From Oehlia diaphana (lineage: Eukaryota > Glomeromycota > Glomeromycetes > Glomerales > Glomeraceae), in assembly GCA_003833135.1 (NCBI GenBank), contig QZLH01000264.1:8881-42350 (forward strand): a DNA stretch of 33,470 bases, read 5' to 3'. Below, piece after piece: positions 29,858-33,470 of this stretch. The notes under the pieces are model-generated. The model was not told the DNA's origin. It ran no database searches and was given only the letters and a program-made list of their open reading frames with translations. Within the stretch, counting starts at the first letter, position 1, and the number at the start of each line of letters is the position of its first letter. The position numbers and the translations under genes were made by a program.

Positions 29858-30762
29858 CCCCTAATTTTATTGTTGGTACTGTTGTTGGTATATCAAGACT
29901 AAATGATGGCTATTCAGTGCAATTGTTTAATATTACAGTTTTTATCCAACTGATTCTTCAGTTTCATGCTATGTTCCAAAGTTATTGCTGAACAAGTTTT
30001 ATCAGTTAATAACTATAAATTTTCAAAAGGAGACAACAATAGAATTGATGTAAAACAAACAAAAAAATATTTTCTTTTGGTCCTGTATGCGTTGTGACAG
30101 TTGGAACAGCAACTGATGCTCCAGTAATTTCTGATATGGCGTAAAGATTGATTGTCTTATTAATGATTATTGGTCCAAGGACAAAGTAGTGAATCCTATC
30201 ACAATCTTTCACCCTTTTGAAAGTCGTCTTAAGAATAAGACCACTAACGTTAGATGTGGCTCAGCTTTGTTCTTTTCAAGAGAGATGGCAACTGTGGATG
30301 GACAACTATATTTAAAATTGCAAAATTTTTTCATTTTTAAAAGGTCAAGGCAACCAGGTATTTCCTAAAGCAAATTTTATGCCATGGTTAGAAGGTGGAT
30401 CTGCAACTCCAACACGAACGAGTAATGCTCAGCTCATTCATAAATAAGATCACATGGTTCAGCTGCTAAATATAAACCGTTCCAGCCAAACAGAATGACA
30501 AATATAGCCGATATTGCAACAAATTTAATTATTATAATTCAGATGACAATGAGCATAAAGAAATGGGTGAAATGGTAATAGAAAAAGATTTTATTTAATA
30601 ACATATTTGAATTTTTTAGTTATAAACTCATCTAAATATATATTATATAGGACGAATCATTATCATCAAAAGATGTGAATTTATTTAATAAAGAAATTGA
30701 TGAAGTAAGTAATTCTGAAGATATCAATAAATCAACTGAAGTACTAATTAACTCACCATTAA
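29858..30762 (+). pseudogene. Decayed two-exon gene, unrecognised product
   Basis: Coding pieces occur in order with several frame changes: SPNFIVGTVVGISRLNDGYS and VQLFNITVF (29858 on); YPTDSSVSCYVPKLL; VIAEQVLSVNNYKFSKGDNN with RIDVK; FSFGPVCVVTVGTATDAPVI with SDMA and then TAA; IDCLINDYWSKDKVVNPITI, FHPFESRLKNKTTNVRCGSA and MATVDGQLYLKLQNFF; KGQGNQVFPKANFMPWLEGG. The last part, YNSDDNEHKEMGEM, ends at a donor (GTAATA, 30575). It resumes in phase 0 after TATATAG (30649-30650) as DESLSSKDVNLFNKEIDEVS and NSEDINKSTEVLI. The alternating beta-like N-terminal part and acidic tail could suit a small binding domain, but I do not recognise the family. At least four frameshifts or stops make it inactive. 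Confidence 0.55.
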
Positions 30763-31169
30763 ATTTTTTTTTTTTTCACACTTCATTCACTTCATTAAAA
30801 ATTACAATAAAAAAAAATTATGTACTATTGTATTTTCACATGATTTATTATAAGTACATGACCCATATTCACACACATAGTGTACAAATAGAAATCATCT
30901 TATTTATAATATTAATACTAACTAGAGATTAATCATAATATTTCTCAAAAAATTTGATATCTGTGTCTTTAATATGCTCTAAACGTTTTTTTTTTTTTGA
31001 ATTTAAGTTAAAATTGAAATATTAGTTTAAAAAAATTAAAAAATCTGGTATTCGTCAGAAAATAGATTCGTATACTTTTACATTGTTGTTATGATTAATA
31101 ATCAATTTTTTCGCATATCTTAGAAATTATCCGGTAGTAGTAGTACTTGCTTAATAAGACGATAGCTCA
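30763..31169. other. Intergenic upstream of BTB copy 5
   Basis: AT-rich. The T-run followed by GAATTTAAGTTAAAATTGAA at about 30987-31022 resembles the region upstream of copy 3. No gene seen. Confidence 0.4.
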
Positions 31170-31204
31170 GATCAACAAGCTGCAGCAGCAATTATTATAT
31201 AAAG
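31170..31204 (+). promoter_or_regulatory. Core promoter of BTB copy 5
   Basis: GATCAACAAGCTGCAGCAGC from 31170 is followed by TATATAAAG at 31196-31204; the ATG is at 31266. Upstream TTGCTTAATAAGACGATAGC matches copy 4 and, in part, copy 2 (TTGCCTAATAAGA). Confidence 0.75.
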
Positions 31205-31265
31205 TTAAACATTTAATAAAATTGACAATCCTTTTCATTTCTTTTCTTTAAAAAATTATTAGAAT

Positions 31266-32754
31266 ATGAATGATGATAAATTTTTACCAAAATTATCTCA
31301 AAATTTACTTGATATTTTAAATGATGAAGAATATTATGATGTTACTATTGAAGTTGGTAATGACCCTTATATAAAGACATTTCGTGCTCATATGGTTATC
31401 TTACATTATCGTTCCACTTATTTACGAAGAATTTTGTCTACCAATGAAAAGAAAAATGATGGAACTTTGGTTCATATAAAATTATCCAATATTTTACCTG
31501 AAACTTTTCAAATAATCTTGAGGTAAGAGTTAAGAAAAGAATTTGAATTTAAATCACAAAAATTTAAATTACAAAATGGTTATATACTTATTTTTTTATT
31601 TTAGATATATTTATGGTGGAAGAATTTCTTTGGAGAAATATAATACTTATGATATAATTAACGTCTTGCTTGCTGCAAGTGAACTTGGTCTCCAAGAACT
31701 AATCACTTATATACAATCTTTTTTAATCGGAACTAAGGTAGATTGGATGGAATCAAATTTTGATTTGATATATCAAACGAGCTTTGAGAATGATTCTTTC
31801 TTGGAACTTCGTAAATTTTGCACTGATTTAACGTCTAAAGAGCCGGATAAAATATTCAAATCACCAAATTTTTCTTCAATTCCAGAAAATCTTTTGGTTA
31901 CACTTATTCAAAGTGATAATCTTCAAATGAGTGAAATTCAAATATGGGAACATGTGCTAAAATGGGGACTTGCTCAAAGTCCAGAACTTCCTTCCGATAC
32001 TACAAATTTTTCAAAAGAAGATTTCAAAACTTTAAAGAATAATGTGCATCAATGTATTCCATTTATCAGATTTCATAATTTATCTTCTGAAGAATTTTCG
32101 GATAAAGTATTACCTTACAGGAAAATTTTACCAAAGGATTTATTATATGAAGACTTATTAAAATATTTTATGAATCCTAACAAAAAATCAAATCCTCGTA
32201 TTACTACTACCAAAGAGGTTGATATTGATTCCAAAATTATTACAATTCAATATGCTGAATTAATTTCAAAATGGATCGATAGATTAGAAATTACAGATGA
32301 GATAAAAAATGCGTACAAATTCCAATTGTTACTTCGTGGATCTTGTGATGGATTTACAGCTAAAACATTTCATGAAATCTGTGATAATTTATCTCGCACT
32401 ATAACAATTATTAAAGTGAAAGATAGTAATGAAATCCTTGGAGGATATAATCCAATTGCATGGGAATCTGAAGGAAATTATGCTACTACTAAGGATAGCT
32501 TTATATTCTCTTTTAAGAATAGTGACGATATTGAAAGTTATATTTTAAGTCGTGTAATAGAAGAAAATCTTGCTACATACAACCATATTAGGCTTGGTCC
32601 AACATTTGGCTTCCGTGATCTTGATTTATTTGGAAAAACCGGTCTTTGTAATAGTAATTATTACGAAAAGCAGATCAGAGAATCTACTGATAGATTCTCT
32701 GTGGAAGAATATGAAGTATTTCAACTTATAAACCTAAAATTGAATTTACAATAG
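31266..32754 (+). CDS. BTB-BACK-TLDc domain protein, copy 5
   Basis: Exons are 31266-31522 and 31605-32754 with an 82-nt phase-2 intron (GTAAGA..TTTTAG), giving 468 aa. BTB: YYDVTIEVGNDPYIKTFRAH to LRYIYGGRISLEKYN. BACK: FLIGTKVDWMESN and IWEHVLKWGLAQSPELPSD. TLDc: LLLRGSCDGFTAKTFHEIC, GGYNPIAWES and FSVEEYEVFQLI. The C-terminus is extended by about five residues (NLKLNLQ) relative to the FQILN ending of copies 1 and 2. The TLDc motif has RGSCDGF where the other copies have RGSRDGF (CGT to TGT), a change at a conserved position. It is closest to copy 4, its neighbour, indicating a recent tandem duplication of that pair. A readable frame that starts inside the intron (31543) is not a real start. 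Likely functional. Confidence 0.88.
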
Positions 32755-33470
32755 TTGATGTGGGTTTGAACTTTTCTCTTATTATTTAATATTAACTATT
32801 ATTTTTTTGATTTTTTATCTTATTCTTACTTCCTTAAGCATTAAATTGTCAAAATTGTAGTTAAGGAAACGTGTTAGAATGTTAGTATACTATTTGTTAT
32901 ATTATAAAAACTGTGTTAACCGCCTTTTGTATTATTGCCTGTCCACTTGCTTCTTATCGTATCTAGATATTTTTTCCTATAAAATTTGTAATAATTACAA
33001 TACATTTGACAATTTTAATTTATCCTGCTATTCTAAACGTGTAAGAATTTGGTATGATGTTATTTTAATATCTAGAATAAATTTATAAATCTCTACTTTT
33101 GCTCGTTTAATTCAAGATTTTTTGAACATCAAGATAAGTAGGTTTTATTGCATAATTTATAAATAAAATGGTTTAAAAAAGATATTTTTTTCTTTAAGTT
33201 ACTTCAAAATAAAATGAATTATCTTACTCACATCCATATAATATGATTTCATTGATAGAGATTAAATCATAAGACGTCTTTAATATCATTTTAAACGGGT
33301 TTCTTTAATTTAAATAATTTAATTGGCAATCCAGATAAGATCGACACAATTTTATAATAAGAAACGGGGTGAAATTTTTGATTTTAGCCCTGTGTAACCT
33401 AAAATTAGTAGTATTCATAGCGTTAGACTCATACAAATAACTTATCAATATATGAAAAAATTTTACTAAA
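32755..33470. other. 3' intergenic, no gene seen
   Basis: AT-rich. A 69-codon frame at 32879-33088 is rich in L, Y, C and S without family features. AATAAA-like signals occur (about 33163). Nothing else supported. Confidence 0.4.

Noticed and set aside
31543..31604. Apparent N-terminal extension of BTB copy 5 exon 2
   Set aside because: It is intron sequence; the conserved splice sites and exon 1 at 31266-31522 explain the gene better.

Overview
The window looks like nuclear DNA of an arbuscular mycorrhizal fungus, most likely Rhizophagus (R. irregularis or a close relative). This is an inference from four things: very AT-rich sequence with long A/T runs, short introns of about 80 nt with GT..AG ends, tandemly expanded BTB-BACK-TLDc genes plus an F-box gene of the type amplified in Glomeromycotina, and many decayed genes and small DNA transposons. 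A 121-bp run of N and two single N bases show that it is a draft assembly.

The backbone is a same-strand (+) array of five BTB-BACK-TLDc genes starting at about 795, 13809, 16959, 27713 and 31266. Each has one phase-2 intron at the same place inside the BTB domain. Each is preceded by a conserved promoter module: a GATCAACAAG/CTGCAG box, then in four copies a TATATAAG box, then the ATG about 70 nt further on. Copies 2, 3 and 5 look intact (466, 475 and 468 aa). Copy 1 has lost the TATA segment and carries a 1-nt frameshift just after the ATG. Copy 4 has an in-frame TAG, and its TLDc domain is replaced by an RGG/RG tail. A 44-bp relic at 16562-16605 is a sixth, almost vanished copy. The locus therefore shows birth and death of one family, with lesions in promoter, start, coding and tail regions.

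Between the copies lie other decayed genes. On the minus strand these are a frameshifted F-box gene (2630-4094), a multi-exon C2H2 zinc-finger gene (6777-7680), an unrecognised gene split by a hAT element (18852-19669) and another unrecognised multi-exon gene (20304-20924). On the plus strand there is a coiled-coil remnant (5589-5756), an eight-unit 24-bp minisatellite (5772-5963), and two unrecognised decayed genes (6063-6693 and 29858-30762).

The mobile fraction includes a hAT element with a perfect 8-bp target duplication, a pogo/Tc1-type MITE, a MULE-like MITE, two foldback elements, and two copies of a Crypton-like tyrosine recombinase element. One recombinase copy is truncated; the other is full length but lacks key catalytic residues. 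Both begin with a long imperfect hairpin whose central triplet is reverse-complemented between copies. A degenerate repeat built on CCGATCTATTGTTATTAAAA fills about 8221-10020 and recurs at about 25740-25930. A tandem duplication of about 440 bp carrying a 14-bp palindrome abuts the assembly gap at 11921-12041.

No rRNA, tRNA or CRISPR array was seen. All identifications come from reading translations and motifs by eye; no database search was run.
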